Assembly: GCF_036023875.1 (NCBI RefSeq)
Contig: NZ_CP107931.1
Coordinates: 248,001-312,000 of the forward strand
Length of the DNA: 64,000 nt
Direction: 5' to 3'
Source: Mycobacterium sp. NBC_00419
GTDB taxonomy: Bacteria > Actinomycetota > Actinomycetes > Mycobacteriales > Mycobacteriaceae
Shown: positions 52,604-62,227 of the stretch, piece after piece
Position numbering within the stretch: position 1 is the stretch's first letter
How the letters are laid out: every line of letters starts with the position of its first letter
Made by a program: the position numbers and the translations under genes
Notes under the pieces: generated by a model
What the model was told of the DNA's origin: nothing
The model's database searches: none
What the model saw: the letters and a program-made list of their open reading frames with translations, nothing else

Positions 52604-53378
52604 CATGCCCGTAGCGATCGTGACCGGCGCCAGCAGCGGAATCGGGTTCGGCTGCGCGACAAAGCTGGCCGAGTCCGGCATGGCCGTCGTGGGGACCGGC
52701 CGAGATGCCGACCGGCTCCACGGTCTGGCCGAGGCGATCGGCGATCCCGACCGGGTCGCCATCCTGGCGGTCGACCTCACCGATGACGACGCCCCGCGGC
52801 GGATCGTCGAGCTGGCCTTGTCACGGTGGGGCCGGATCGACGTCCTGGTCAACAACGCCGGAGTCGGTAGCCCGAAGCCGCTGCACGAGACCGACGACGA
52901 GACCTTGGACTACTTCCTCGGTGTGATGCTGCGCGCGCCGTTCCGGCTCGCCCGCGACGTGATCCCGCACATGCGGCCCGGCTCGGCCATCATCAACATC
53001 ACCTCCACCTTCGCCGTCGTCGGCGGACTGCGTGGCGGCGCGTACTCCGCGGCCAAGGGCGGGCTGACGGCGCTGACCACCCACATCGCGTGTCAGTATG
53101 GGCCACAAGGGATTCGATGCAATGCGGTGGCCCCGGGCGTGACCGTCACCCCGATGGTCGAGCACCGCCTCGACGACGAGCGGTTCCGCAAGATCAACAC
53201 CGAGATGACCCCGTACCCGCGACTCGGCCAGGTCGACGACATCGCGTCGACCGTCGCGTTCCTGTGCTCTCCCGGTGGCAGCTTCATCAACGGCCAGACC
53301 ATCGTGGTCGACGGCGGCTGGAGTTCCACCAAGTATCTGTCGGAGTTCGCGCTGTCCTCGCAGTGGATCGCGCGTTGA
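52596..53378 (+). CDS. Short-chain dehydrogenase/reductase
   Basis: A 260-residue SDR. Cofactor motif [15 protein letters not shown], catalytic region [23 protein letters not shown]-terminal [15 protein letters not shown]. It starts with ATG 52596 eight bases before the ligase stop. The tail [13 protein letters not shown] is unlike most SDRs. It would oxidise or reduce a hydroxyl/keto group in the pathway. Three SDRs in the island imply several alcohol/ketone steps. Confidence 0.92.
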   Translation: MSDMPVAIVTGASSGIGFGCATKLAESGMAVVGTGRDADRLHGLAEAIGDPDRVAILAVDLTDDDAPRRIVELALSRWGRIDVLVNNAGVGSPKPLHETDDETLDYFLGVMLRAPFRLARDVIPHMRPGSAIINITSTFAVVGGLRGGAYSAAKGGLTALTTHIACQYGPQGIRCNAVAPGVTVTPMVEHRLDDERFRKINTEMTPYPRLGQVDDIASTVAFLCSPGGSFINGQTIVVDGGWSSTKYLSEFALSSQWIAR

Positions 53379-54844
53379 ACGTCTTCGCGACGCTGGACCA
53401 GGCCGCGGCCCGGTTCGGCGACAGCGGCGCGGTGTATCTGGGCGAACGCTGCCTGGTCACCTGGAACGAGTTGCGGGACAGGTCGTTACGGCTGGCCGCA
53501 TCGCTGCGGCGCTCACATGAGCCGGGTACCCGCATCGCAGTCGCCAGCGAGAACCGGCCGGAGATCATCGAGTTGTTCTATGCGGTCTGGGCCGCCGAGT
53601 GCGTCGTCGTGCCGGTGAACTTCAAACTGCATCCGCGCGAGATGACACAGATCCTCGAGGACTCGGGCGCGGCGGCGGTGTTCGCCTCCCCCAAGATCGG
53701 GCCGAACCTGGCTGCCGCCGCACCGACCCCGGTGGAGATCATCGGCAGCGCCGAGTACGAATCCCGCGTGAGCACAGCGCCCGCCGCCGCGCCGTCCACC
53801 GACCCCGCGGAGCTGGCCTGGCTGTTCTACACCAGCGGAACCACCGGACGTTCCAAGGGCGCCATGCTGTCCCATCGCAACCTGACCGCGATGACCGTCG
53901 CGCACCTGGCCGATATGGACAGCCCCGACGACACCTGCAGCCTGGTGCATGCGGCCCCGATGTCGCACGGTTCAGGCCTCTACATCGCGCCGTATGTGCT
54001 GCGCGGCGCCCGTCAGGTTCTGCCGGCCTCCGGGGCGTTCGATCCCGGGGAGTTCCTGGCTCTGTGCGCACACCACCCCGGATCGAGTGCCTTCTTGGCG
54101 CCCACGATGATTCAGCGACTCGTCGAGACCGGCCGCGACAGGCCGCCGAACCTGCGCACCATCGTCTACGGCGGCGGACCGATGTACGTCGAGAGCCTCA
54201 AGAAGGCGATGGCGGCGTTCGGGCCGATCTTCGCCCAGATCTACGGGCAGGGCGAGGCACCGATGACGATCACCGGCCTGCGCCGAGCCGACCACGACTC
54301 CCCCGACGACGCGGTGCTTGGCTCGGTCGGCTACCCGCGCTCCGGGGTCGAGGTCCGGGTGCTCGGCCCCGACGGCGCCACGGCACCCACCGGCGACATC
54401 GGTGAAATCGTCTGCCGCGGAGACGTTGTCATGTCGGGCTACTGGAACAACCCGGCAGCCACCCGTGCGACCGTGCGTGACGGCTGGCTCTACACCGGCG
54501 ACATGGGTTCACTCGATGCGCGCGGATATTTGACGTTGCGAGACCGCTCCAAGGACGTCGTGATCTCCGGTGGCAGCAACATCTACCCGCGAGAGGTCGA
54601 AGAGGCGCTGCTGGAACATGCCGAGGTGACACAGGCCGCCGTGGTCGGCGCACCCGATCCGGAGTGGGGCGAGATCGTGGTCGCCTTCGTCGTCGGCACG
54701 GCCCCCGAGGCGGCACTGGACGCACACCTGCTGGAGCGCATCGCCCGCTTCAAACGTCCCAAGCGCTACCTGTTCGTCGAGGACCTACCGAAGAACAGCT
54801 ACGGCAAGGTGCTCAAACGCGAGTTGCGTGCCCGGCTCGGGTAA
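53375..54844 (+). CDS. Acyl-CoA synthetase / AMP-dependent ligase 2
   Basis: A 489-residue adenylate-forming ligase. It has [35 protein letters not shown] in place of the usual [41 protein letters not shown], and the Lys in [15 protein letters not shown]. The TTG start at 53375 overlaps the SDR stop (TTGA); GTG 53363 is an alternative. The GQGEAP change next to the adenylate pocket suggests a substrate unlike that of ligase 1. Function: activation of an organic acid to its CoA ester. Confidence 0.88.
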   Translation: MNVFATLDQAAARFGDSGAVYLGERCLVTWNELRDRSLRLAASLRRSHEPGTRIAVASENRPEIIELFYAVWAAECVVVPVNFKLHPREMTQILEDSGAAAVFASPKIGPNLAAAAPTPVEIIGSAEYESRVSTAPAAAPSTDPAELAWLFYTSGTTGRSKGAMLSHRNLTAMTVAHLADMDSPDDTCSLVHAAPMSHGSGLYIAPYVLRGARQVLPASGAFDPGEFLALCAHHPGSSAFLAPTMIQRLVETGRDRPPNLRTIVYGGGPMYVESLKKAMAAFGPIFAQIYGQGEAPMTITGLRRADHDSPDDAVLGSVGYPRSGVEVRVLGPDGATAPTGDIGEIVCRGDVVMSGYWNNPAATRATVRDGWLYTGDMGSLDARGYLTLRDRSKDVVISGGSNIYPREVEEALLEHAEVTQAAVVGAPDPEWGEIVVAFVVGTAPEAALDAHLLERIARFKRPKRYLFVEDLPKNSYGKVLKRELRARLG

Positions 54845-54873
54845 CGACATTCTCGCCTGCATAGAATGCCGGT

Positions 54874-55785
54874 ATGTCCCAGGATTACCGCTTCGTCACC
54901 TATGAAGAACTCGACGAGGGCCGCATTGCCCGCATCATGCTCAACCGCCCCGACGCCCGCAATGCCCAGAACCGAGGCCTGCTCGTCGAGTTGAACGAGG
55001 CGTTCCTGCGCGCCGAGGCTGACGATCAGGTTCGCGTCGTCATCCTCGGTGGCCTCGGGCCGATGTTCTCCTCGGGCCATGACCTCGGTTCGGCGGTCTC
55101 GCGCGCCGAATACACCCCCGGACCTGATCAGCACCCCAGCTACCAGGTCAACGGCGGCACCAGGGAGGGCGCCGAGAAGTTGATGCTGCAGGAGTGGCAT
55201 CACTTCTTCTCCAACACGCGGCGGTGGCGCGATCTGCGCAAGATCACCGTCGCCCAGGTGCACGGCGACGTCTACGCCGCCGCACTGATGCTGATGTGGG
55301 CCTGTGACCTGATCGTGGCCGCCGAGAACACCCGGTTCGCCGACGTTGTGGGCACCCGGCTGGGCATGTGCGGGGTGGAGTACTTCGCGCATCCGTGGGA
55401 GTTCGGACCCCGCAAGACCAAGGAACTCATGCTCACCGGCGACGCGCTGACCGTCGACGAGGCCTATCAGCTCGGCATGGTGTCGAAAGTGTTCCCCGAA
55501 GACGAACTCGCCGAGAAGACACTGCAGTTCGCCCGCCGCATCGCCGAGGTCCCGACCGTGGCCGCCCTACTGGCCAAGGAGGCGGTGAACCAGACCGTCG
55601 ACAACATGGGGTTCCACAACGCGCTCAACGCCTGTTTCACGCTGCACCAGCTCAACCATTCGCACTGGGCACAGGTGCACGAGAACGGATTCCCGGTTGC
55701 CCTGGAAGAAGACGGCATTCCGAACTGGCGCAACGCACCACCGATTGTGCCGGCGGTCAAGGACCAGGTCCGCGCCCAGGACTGA
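54874..55785 (+). CDS. Crotonase (enoyl-CoA hydratase) family protein, atypical active site
   Basis: A 303-residue crotonase-fold protein. It begins YRFVTYEELDEGRIARIMLNRPDARNAQNR, and the first oxyanion-hole segment is GPMFSSGHDLGS. The two Glu residues that catalyse hydration in classic enzymes do not appear: the G-G-x-E-L-A-x-x-C-D region reads YAAALMLMWACDL (Met at the Glu site), and the PEV region reads ADVVGTRLGM. It may therefore be a hydrolase, C-C lyase or isomerase of the superfamily. It follows the ligase after 29 bp and is the last gene of the rightward operon. Confidence 0.85.
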   Translation: MSQDYRFVTYEELDEGRIARIMLNRPDARNAQNRGLLVELNEAFLRAEADDQVRVVILGGLGPMFSSGHDLGSAVSRAEYTPGPDQHPSYQVNGGTREGAEKLMLQEWHHFFSNTRRWRDLRKITVAQVHGDVYAAALMLMWACDLIVAAENTRFADVVGTRLGMCGVEYFAHPWEFGPRKTKELMLTGDALTVDEAYQLGMVSKVFPEDELAEKTLQFARRIAEVPTVAALLAKEAVNQTVDNMGFHNALNACFTLHQLNHSHWAQVHENGFPVALEEDGIPNWRNAPPIVPAVKDQVRAQD

Positions 55786-56138
55786 CCGGGCTAGCCCCGG
55801 CGCACTGTCACAGGTAACGGCAGCACGTCGGGTTCGACCTTCTTGATCGATAAAGAGATATCGGGATCGTCACGCTGATGGCGAAATCCCCTGGTCAGCG
55901 CAACCGGAATTGACAGCGCCGCGATTGCCGTACATACGCATCGCTAACACGCGAACGACTCCGAGCAGGGTCGACAATCATTTGTAGGCAACATAATTCG
56001 TCGAATACGCAAAATCAGGCCAGCCGATTGCGTTCGTATTGCTCGCGTTTTTTGCGCTGTGCGCCATAGGTTTTCGTGAAACGTGATGGAAACCACAGGT
56101 TTTGGCGAGATCAAATTTGTGTTGTTACGTTCGATCGC
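55786..56138. other. Intergenic region, AT-richer, no clear gene
   Basis: These 353 bp hold no supported gene. A weak hairpin CCGGG-CTAGC-CCCGG lies just after the crotonase stop (55788-55802), without a T tract. On the minus strand a short open frame ends with TAG at 55794 and reads IKKVEPDVLPLPVTVRRG; it has no start codon and may be a gene remnant. The stretch 55985-56130 is visibly richer in A/T than the neighbours and has an imperfect AATACGCAA...TTGCGTTCGTATT inverted repeat (about 55996-56039). A promoter for the next gene is at its right end. Confidence 0.5.
56102..56131 (+). promoter_or_regulatory. Promoter, probably leaderless
   Basis: TTGGCG (56102-56107), 18 bp spacer, TACGTT (56126-56131) of the mycobacterial TANNNT type. 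The expected start, about seven bases on, falls on or next to the ATG at 56139. No ribosome site is visible before that ATG, so a leaderless mRNA is likely. Confidence 0.4.
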
Positions 56139-56729
56139 ATGTATCAGATTGCGACCGCGTCGTTGCTGGCCCTGATCAATCAGGTAGCCGGCACGCCGTA
56201 CATCCCTGGCGGTGACAGTCCCGCCGGCACCGATTGCTCGGGGCTGGCCTCGTGGGTGTCCAACGTGGCCACCGGACGGCCCGCCTTCGGCAGCCGCTTC
56301 CACACCGCAAACGAAGAATCCGCTCTGCTCGCCCGTGGGTTCCACTACGGCACCGCACCCAACTCTCTGGTGATCGGCTGGAACGGCGGCCACACCGCTG
56401 TCACGCTGCCCGACGGCACTCCGGTGTCCAGCGGCGAAGGCGGCGGCGTGCGCGTCGGTGGTGGAGGTGCCTACCAGAGGCAGTTCACCCATCACATGTA
56501 TCTGCCGATGCCGGCCCAGGAAATGCAGACCGACCCCGCAGCACCGCCCGCACCGGATGCCCCGGTCGTCGTCGTCGACGTCGCCAACCCTGAGCCGCCG
56601 GCGCAGGCCCCCGCGCCCGATGCGCCGCTGCCTCCGCCGCCGGCCGAGGTGCTACCGCCCGCGCCCGGTGTCGTGCCTGTCGCCGACGTCGTCCCGCTGC
56701 CGGGTGATCCCGCCGGGATGCCCGCCTGA
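56139..56729 (+). CDS. NlpC/P60-like small protein with Pro-rich tail
   Basis: A 196-residue protein. The first 115 residues (MYQIATASLLALINQVAGTPYIPGGDSPAGTDCSGLASW, with Cys near 33 and a later His in WNGGHTAVTL) look like a compact NlpC/P60-type cysteine peptidase fold with Cys and His in the right order. The rest is Pro/Ala-rich (APDAPVVVVDVANPEPPAQAP). No signal peptide is obvious, which is odd for a cell-wall enzyme. It could also be an inactive or phage-type version. The last 78 bp overlap the convergent APC permease gene. Confidence 0.6.
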   Translation: MYQIATASLLALINQVAGTPYIPGGDSPAGTDCSGLASWVSNVATGRPAFGSRFHTANEESALLARGFHYGTAPNSLVIGWNGGHTAVTLPDGTPVSSGEGGGVRVGGGGAYQRQFTHHMYLPMPAQEMQTDPAAPPAPDAPVVVVDVANPEPPAQAPAPDAPLPPPPAEVLPPAPGVVPVADVVPLPGDPAGMPA

Positions 56730-58190
56730 CCCCACCGCTGGGAAGCCCTGCTGGCTGAGCAGCTTCGCGCCCGCCTCGCGGGCCGCGGCTGGACGGGCCA
56801 GCACCACTGTGACGACCAGCGTGAGCGCGCCGATGGCCAAGCCTGGTCCCCACAGCGCCGAGCCGGTCGGCAACGGTACGACGTTGCGGTACAGCGTGTA
56901 TCCCAGCAGCGCCAACCCCAGCACCGGGATCACCACCTCCCACCTGCCGACCTCGCCGCGGTTTGAGAAGAACAGCAGACGAAGGGCTCCCAGCGTGGCC
57001 AGCGCGTAGGCCACCAACAGGATGAGCGTGCCCGCGGTTGCCGAGATCGTGAACACGTCGAACGGCGCCGCGTGCAGGACCGCCCACCCGAGTCCCTGGA
57101 TGCATGCCACCAGCACGACGCCGGCCGTCGCCGCCCGATGCGGCGTGTTCCGGGACCGGTGGACGGTCGCCAGCGCGGCGGGACCCATTCCGTCGCGGCT
57201 CAGCGCGAAGATCAACCGGGATGCGCCCACGACACTGGCCAGGCAGCAGGCCGCAGCGCTGAAGGTGGCGCCGACGACGATCACGTAGGACAGCCACGGC
57301 GCGACGTACTGCTCGGACAGATCGCCCATCAGCGCTTCGGATTTCGTGAAGGCCGCAACACCTTGCGCGTCGGTGCCGAACGCCATCATCTCGATGGCGG
57401 TGACGACGACGAAGAAGACGCCACCGAACAGGGCGGTGCCGAGGATGGCTCGAGGGATGTTGCGGCGCGGTTCGCGGGTCTCCTCGCCGAGTGTCGCCGC
57501 CGCCTCGAAACCGGCAAAGGACAAGAACCCGAACACGATTCCGAGGAACACCGTCGATACCGATGTCCCGGGCGACACGCTGAACACCGAGAAGTCGACT
57601 CGCTGCCCCGCGGGGGCACGCCCGGTGATCAGCTTGCCCAGTGCGATCGCGGCGACCACCAGGATCAGGGCAATGGTCACCCCTTCGACAGCCAGCAGCA
57701 GCGCCGTCCCGCGCTTGATGTCGCGGACCGCCAGCAACCAGACACCGGCCAGCACCAGCCAGGCGAACAGGAATGCTGCCCAACCCGGTATTACATTGGG
57801 CCCGAGAACTTTTCGGGCCAGATCGGTCAGGAAGATGCCGGCCGCGGTGGATGTCACAGCACCGTAGAAGATGTAGGTCCCGGCATTGAGCCATCCCGCG
57901 ACACTGCCGCTGCGCGGTCCCAGCGTCACACCGACGAAGGCATACACACTGCCCGCGTGGCTGAATCGTGCCGACAGCCTGACGAATGTGTGGGCTATCA
58001 GCAGGACACCGACGGTCGCCATGAGGAATGCCAGCGGTACGGCACGACCGACGGCGGCGGCGGTGCCTTGCGGATTGATGTTGATGGCCATCGACGGGGC
58101 CATCAGCGCCACCGAAACCCCGACGGCGGACCACACGTTGAGCGTGCGCCGCAAGGTCGGGCCCGCCTCGCGGTCATGTCCGGCAGCCAT
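56652..58190 (-). CDS. APC-family amino acid permease
   Basis: A 512-residue membrane protein with about 12 helices. It opens with GVSVALMAPSMAININPQG and has FLSFAGFEAAATLGEETREPRRNIPRAILG, the conserved APC helix 6 region. It would import an amino acid or polyamine by proton symport or antiport. The C-terminal tail (GGHPGGITRQRDDVGDRHDTGRGR) is hydrophilic and antisense to the Pro-rich tail of the NlpC-like gene, so its last part may not be conserved. Substrate unknown. Confidence 0.85.
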   Translation of the reverse strand: MAAGHDREAGPTLRRTLNVWSAVGVSVALMAPSMAININPQGTAAAVGRAVPLAFLMATVGVLLIAHTFVRLSARFSHAGSVYAFVGVTLGPRSGSVAGWLNAGTYIFYGAVTSTAAGIFLTDLARKVLGPNVIPGWAAFLFAWLVLAGVWLLAVRDIKRGTALLLAVEGVTIALILVVAAIALGKLITGRAPAGQRVDFSVFSVSPGTSVSTVFLGIVFGFLSFAGFEAAATLGEETREPRRNIPRAILGTALFGGVFFVVVTAIEMMAFGTDAQGVAAFTKSEALMGDLSEQYVAPWLSYVIVVGATFSAAACCLASVVGASRLIFALSRDGMGPAALATVHRSRNTPHRAATAGVVLVACIQGLGWAVLHAAPFDVFTISATAGTLILLVAYALATLGALRLLFFSNRGEVGRWEVVIPVLGLALLGYTLYRNVVPLPTGSALWGPGLAIGALTLVVTVVLARPAAAREAGAKLLSQQGFPAVGSGGHPGGITRQRDDVGDRHDTGRGR

Positions 58191-58221
58191 GGATGAACAG
58201 GGTAGGCCAGCGCACGCCGTC

Positions 58222-59412
58222 TCAGGGGTTGATCGTGTTCTCCCCTACCTGCCGGCCCCAGACGTATTCGGTGAGAAGCGGCTGACCCAGTTCGAAGTGG
58301 TTGTAGGGCGCGATCGATGCGCCGTCGTCGACCACCAGATACGGTGCGGGCCAGAAGTTCCGGTCGATCTTCTGCCAACACCCCGGCGCACCGCCCGGGC
58401 CGCCCCGGCCGTTGGTGCGCGGCAGGTTGTCGGGGTACACGTAGGGGTTTGCGGCGCCGAGGATCTCGGTGACCGTGTTCAGCGAGTATCCGTTGCCGCC
58501 GAACGCCGCCAGGGCGGCCGGCGACGCCTCGGCAATGTTGCGGATCGCGCAGAAGATCTCCGGGCTGTACTTGTCCAGCAGACGGGTGCTCGGCACCAGG
58601 TCGGATGCGGCACGCACCAGGTAGGGACTACTCCGTTCGAAGACGTCGGCGCCGGTATTGCCGAATCCGATGCTGGCCAGCAGCGCCGCGTCGATGTCCT
58701 TCTGCTGGCTGTTGAGCGAGTCCGCGGTGGTCAGGGCGTTCTCCAGGCCGTCCCACAGCTGCGGACTGGCCTTGGCATAGACGTCGGCGAGGTCGGCGAA
58801 GCGCTGGATGTCGTAGCGGATCTGTGGCATTTGCGGGTTGATGTCGTCGAGGACCGCATTGCCGTTGACGATGGATCGGCCGAACTTCTTGCCCAGTCCG
58901 TCGAGCGCTTCAGCGGTGGCCGACAGGGTCAGGTTGAGCTGGATCGGGTCCACTTTCTCGGCGATCGAGGTGACGGTCTCGAACAGCGTGTTGAACTCGG
59001 TGGTGACCGAGGAGGCGTCGATGACGTCGGTGCCGCGGATGCGGGCGGGCGTCGGGTGCTCGGGAGCCGTCAGTGCCACGTATTTGTTGCCGAACACCGT
59101 GCTCGCCTTGATATCGGCGTGCACGTTGGCCGGGATCGCCGCCAGATAGTGCGAATCGACGTCGAGGGTCACCCGCGCGGCCGACTTTCCGCCGCGGTCG
59201 GTCGACGACACCGTGGCGACCCGGCCGATCACCACTCCGTTGTAGGTGACCTTCGACCCGGGCTCCATCACCAGACCAGCGCGGTCGGACACCATGGTCA
59301 AGGTGGTCTTCGGGGACAGGTCTCCGCGGAACTGCAGGTAGATCAGCGCCAACACCACAGCACAGACGACCAGCGTCACCAGACCGGCCGTCTTGAGTGG
59401 GGGGCGATTCAT
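58222..59412 (-). CDS. Orphan Mce protein, MceA type
   Basis: A 396-residue Mce-family protein. A single membrane segment at about 10-27 precedes the MCE domain (GLVMEPGSKVTYNGVVIGRVATVSSTD) and a long helical region. The C-terminus ends with APYLVVDDGASIAPYNHFELGQPLLTEYVWGRQVGENTINP, the hallmark of MceA. In Mce complexes MceA acts with YrbE permeases and five other Mce proteins in lipid import. None of those are within this window: the gene stands alone between an APC permease and aceA. It may join another Mce system as an alternative subunit. Confidence 0.88.
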   Translation of the reverse strand: MNRPPLKTAGLVTLVVCAVVLALIYLQFRGDLSPKTTLTMVSDRAGLVMEPGSKVTYNGVVIGRVATVSSTDRGGKSAARVTLDVDSHYLAAIPANVHADIKASTVFGNKYVALTAPEHPTPARIRGTDVIDASSVTTEFNTLFETVTSIAEKVDPIQLNLTLSATAEALDGLGKKFGRSIVNGNAVLDDINPQMPQIRYDIQRFADLADVYAKASPQLWDGLENALTTADSLNSQQKDIDAALLASIGFGNTGADVFERSSPYLVRAASDLVPSTRLLDKYSPEIFCAIRNIAEASPAALAAFGGNGYSLNTVTEILGAANPYVYPDNLPRTNGRGGPGGAPGCWQKIDRNFWPAPYLVVDDGASIAPYNHFELGQPLLTEYVWGRQVGENTINP

Positions 59413-59880
59413 CGCAGGGCCCGCCGAGTGCGACCGCCGTACATCCCGCCTCCTTCCCCGACCCGAAGCGAATGGCCTCCGCCCAACCGCCGATGGGCAG
59501 TGGGGCGAACCACAGGAATGTACCGGAGCAGCGAATTAGCTTGAAGGCCATTTCGCATATTTCGCCGCAAATTGGATAGCGCCGAATTAGTTACCCAGGG
59601 GAAAGTTTTAACGGCTCAGTCGAATAGTGTTGCTGTACAGCGGCTTCTACCGGTAGACGCCTTTATTGACGAACGTTGCAATAAATGGGCCTCGAATGCG
59701 AGATGGTTTGCTCTGCGAACTAACCCGGGTCCGGGTGGACGACAACGGTGGTACCGCGGCCCCGCGGGGCCCGTCGAGTGCGGCCAAAGCTACTCCAGTT
59801 GGCAGTGGAGTCGGGATAATCGACAGAGCTAGGGCGACTACGCCAGGGCGGGAACAGGCTCAGCGAGGAGCGTACGACTC
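59413..59880. other. Intergenic region between the Mce and isocitrate lyase genes
   Basis: 468 bp with no convincing gene, serving the divergent mce-type and aceA genes. Elements seen: two ATTTCGC copies 9 bp apart (59550-59556, 59559-59565), a perfect 10 bp palindrome GCTGTACAGC (59632-59641), a dyad GTTTGC-N3-GCGAAC (59706-59720, one mismatch), and ACTCCA-N8-TGGAGT (59792-59811). An A/T-richer stretch runs 59530-59690. The TTTGC-type dyad is reminiscent of the half sites described for RamB/PrpR control of isocitrate lyase genes, but the match is incomplete. Confidence 0.5.
59792..59820 (+). promoter_or_regulatory. Dyad and -10-like box upstream of isocitrate lyase
   Basis: A perfect 6+8+6 dyad ACTCCA-N8-TGGAGT (59792-59811) is followed by GATAAT (59815-59820), a good -10 candidate. 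The ATG is 61 bp further on, with GAGGAG before it. The dyad would cover the spacer and suits repression. No clear -35 is seen. Confidence 0.35.
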
Positions 59881-62172
59881 ATGTCCATCATCGAAGCGGA
59901 CCCAGTGACCCAGTCGGGATTCGACGAGGAGGTCGCCAGCACGCAGCGGTATTTCGACAGCCCGCGGTTCGAGGGCATCACCCGGCTCTACACCGCCCGG
60001 CAGGTCGTCGAGCAGCGCGGCACGATCCCGGTCGAATACTCGGTGGCACGCGAGGCGTCCACCGCTTTCCACGCCCGGCTGCGCGAACTGTTCGGCCAGA
60101 AGAAGAGCATCACGACCTTCGGCCCGTACTCGCCCGGGCAGGCCGTGACCATGAAGCGCATGGGGATCGAGGGCATCTATCTGGGCGGCTGGGCGACATC
60201 AGCCAAGGGCTCGGTCACCGAGGACCCGGGACCCGACCTCGCCAGCTATCCGCTCAGCCAGGTCCCCGACGAGGCGGCCGGCCTGGTGCGCGCGCTGCTG
60301 ACCGCCGACCGCAATCAGCATTACCTGCGGCTGCAGATGACCGAGGAACAGCGGGCTGCCACGCCTGCGGTCGACTACCGGCCGTTCATCATCGCCGACG
60401 CCGACACCGGCCACGGTGGAGATCCGCACGTCCGCAACCTGATCCGCCGCTTCGTCGAGGCCGGGGTGTCCGGGTACCACATCGAAGATCAACGGCCCGG
60501 CACCAAGAAGTGCGGCCATCAGGGCGGCAAGGTTCTGGTCCCGTCCGATGAGCAGATCAAGCGCCTCAACACCGCCCGGTTCCAGCTCGACATCATGCGG
60601 GTGCCCGGCATCATCGTGGCCCGCACCGACGCCGAGGCGGCCAACCTCGTGGAGAGCCGCTCCGACGAGCGCGACCAGCCGTTCCTGCTCGGCGCCACCA
60701 ATCTCAAGATCCCGCCCTACAAGGCGTGTTTCCTGGCGATGGTGCGCCGCTTCTACACCTCCGGCGTCACCGAGCTCAACGGCCACCTGCTCTACGCGCT
60801 GCCCGAGGGCGAGTATGCCGTCGCCGATGCCTGGCTCGACCGGCACGGCATCACCGCCGCCATCACCGAGGCGGCCGCCGCGTGGCAGGACGGCCGCGCA
60901 CAGTTCCTCGATCCGCTGTTCGACAAGGTCGAGTCCACGTTCGTCGAAGCCTGGCAGGACGACGCCGGGCTGGAGACCTACGGCGACGCCGTGGCCGAGT
61001 TGCTGAAGTTCCGCGAAAGCGAGGGCGAGCAGCTGGAGATGAGCGTGGCGGACTGGAACACCTTCGCCAAGACCGCATCGCTGTACGCCGCGCGGGAGAA
61101 GGCCCGCACGCTCGGGGTCGACGCCGCCTGGGACTGCGAGCGCGCCAAGACACCGGAGGGCTACTACCAGGTGCGTGGCGGTATCCCCTACGCGATCGCG
61201 AAATCCCTTGCCGCGGCACCGTTTGCGGACCTGCTGTGGATGGAGACCAAGACCGCCGACCTTGCCGACGCCAAGCAGTTCGCCGACGCCGTGCATGCCG
61301 TCTACCCGGACAAGATGCTGGCCTACAATCTGTCCCCCTCGTTCAACTGGGACACCACCGGGATGAGCGACGAGGAGATGCGGGCCTTCCCCGAGGAAAT
61401 CGGCAAGATGGGCTTCGTCTTCAACTTCATGACCTACGGCGGTCACCAGATCGACGGTGTCGCGGCCGAGGAGTTCGCCACCGCACTTCGCCAGGACGGC
61501 ATGCTGGCCCTGGCCCGGCTGCAGCGTAAAATGCGCCTGGTCGAATCTCCTTACCGCACACCGCAGACGCTGGTGGGCGGTCCGCGCAGCGACGCCGCAC
61601 TCGCCGCGTCGTCGGGTCGCACCGCCACCACCAAGGCGATGGGGGCGGGCTCCACGCAGCACCAGCATCTGGTGCAGACCGAGGTGCCCAAGAAGCTCCT
61701 CGAGGACTGGCTGGGACTCTGGAGCGAGCACTACGACCTCGGCGAGAAGCTGCGGGTGACCCTGCGGCCCCGCCGCGCGGGTTCCGATGTCCTCGAGTTG
61801 GGCATCTACGGCGCCGACGACGGCGAGAAGCTGGCCGACGTGGTCTTCGACCCGATCAAGGACCGGCACGGCCGCAGCATCCTGCAGGTCCGCGACCAGA
61901 ACACCTACGCCGAGAAGTTGCGGCAAAAGCGGCTGATGACGGTGATCCATCTCTGGATGGTGCACCGGTTCAAGGCCGACGCCGTCTACTACGTCACGCC
62001 CACCGAGGACAACGTCTATCAGGCCGACAAGATGAAGGCCCACGGCATCTTCACCGACGTGCACAAGGACGTCGGCGAGATCCTGGTGGCCGACGTCAAC
62101 CAGGATCGCATCGCCGAGCTGCTCGAGCCCGACCGGGCGGCACTCAAGCGGCTGATCACCAAGGCGGACTGA
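59881..62172 (+). CDS. aceA: Isocitrate lyase, long two-domain type (ICL2)
   Basis: A 763-residue protein, the long mycobacterial isocitrate lyase (AceA2/ICL2, fused aceAa-aceAb type), intact here. Active-site motif KKCGH (near 209-213) with the catalytic Cys is present. GATNLKIPP and the metal-binding ADADTGHGG lie around it. The C-terminal 150 residues (after [17 protein letters not shown]) form the domain that in ICL2 senses acetyl-CoA. The enzyme splits isocitrate to glyoxylate and succinate for the glyoxylate shunt. Allantoin breakdown also yields glyoxylate, so the two pathways meet there. Confidence 0.96.
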   Translation: MSIIEADPVTQSGFDEEVASTQRYFDSPRFEGITRLYTARQVVEQRGTIPVEYSVAREASTAFHARLRELFGQKKSITTFGPYSPGQAVTMKRMGIEGIYLGGWATSAKGSVTEDPGPDLASYPLSQVPDEAAGLVRALLTADRNQHYLRLQMTEEQRAATPAVDYRPFIIADADTGHGGDPHVRNLIRRFVEAGVSGYHIEDQRPGTKKCGHQGGKVLVPSDEQIKRLNTARFQLDIMRVPGIIVARTDAEAANLVESRSDERDQPFLLGATNLKIPPYKACFLAMVRRFYTSGVTELNGHLLYALPEGEYAVADAWLDRHGITAAITEAAAAWQDGRAQFLDPLFDKVESTFVEAWQDDAGLETYGDAVAELLKFRESEGEQLEMSVADWNTFAKTASLYAAREKARTLGVDAAWDCERAKTPEGYYQVRGGIPYAIAKSLAAAPFADLLWMETKTADLADAKQFADAVHAVYPDKMLAYNLSPSFNWDTTGMSDEEMRAFPEEIGKMGFVFNFMTYGGHQIDGVAAEEFATALRQDGMLALARLQRKMRLVESPYRTPQTLVGGPRSDAALAASSGRTATTKAMGAGSTQHQHLVQTEVPKKLLEDWLGLWSEHYDLGEKLRVTLRPRRAGSDVLELGIYGADDGEKLADVVFDPIKDRHGRSILQVRDQNTYAEKLRQKRLMTVIHLWMVHRFKADAVYYVTPTEDNVYQADKMKAHGIFTDVHKDVGEILVADVNQDRIAELLEPDRAALKRLITKAD

Positions 62173-62227
62173 GCTGCCCTGGGGCGCCGTCGGCGTCAAC
62201 CTGCTGCTGTGTGCTCTGGTCGTCGCG

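Noticed and set aside
59572..59832. Short plus-strand frame (86 codons) before aceA
   Set aside because: Unusual composition, no ribosome site and no similarity to a family I know; the region is better explained as promoter.
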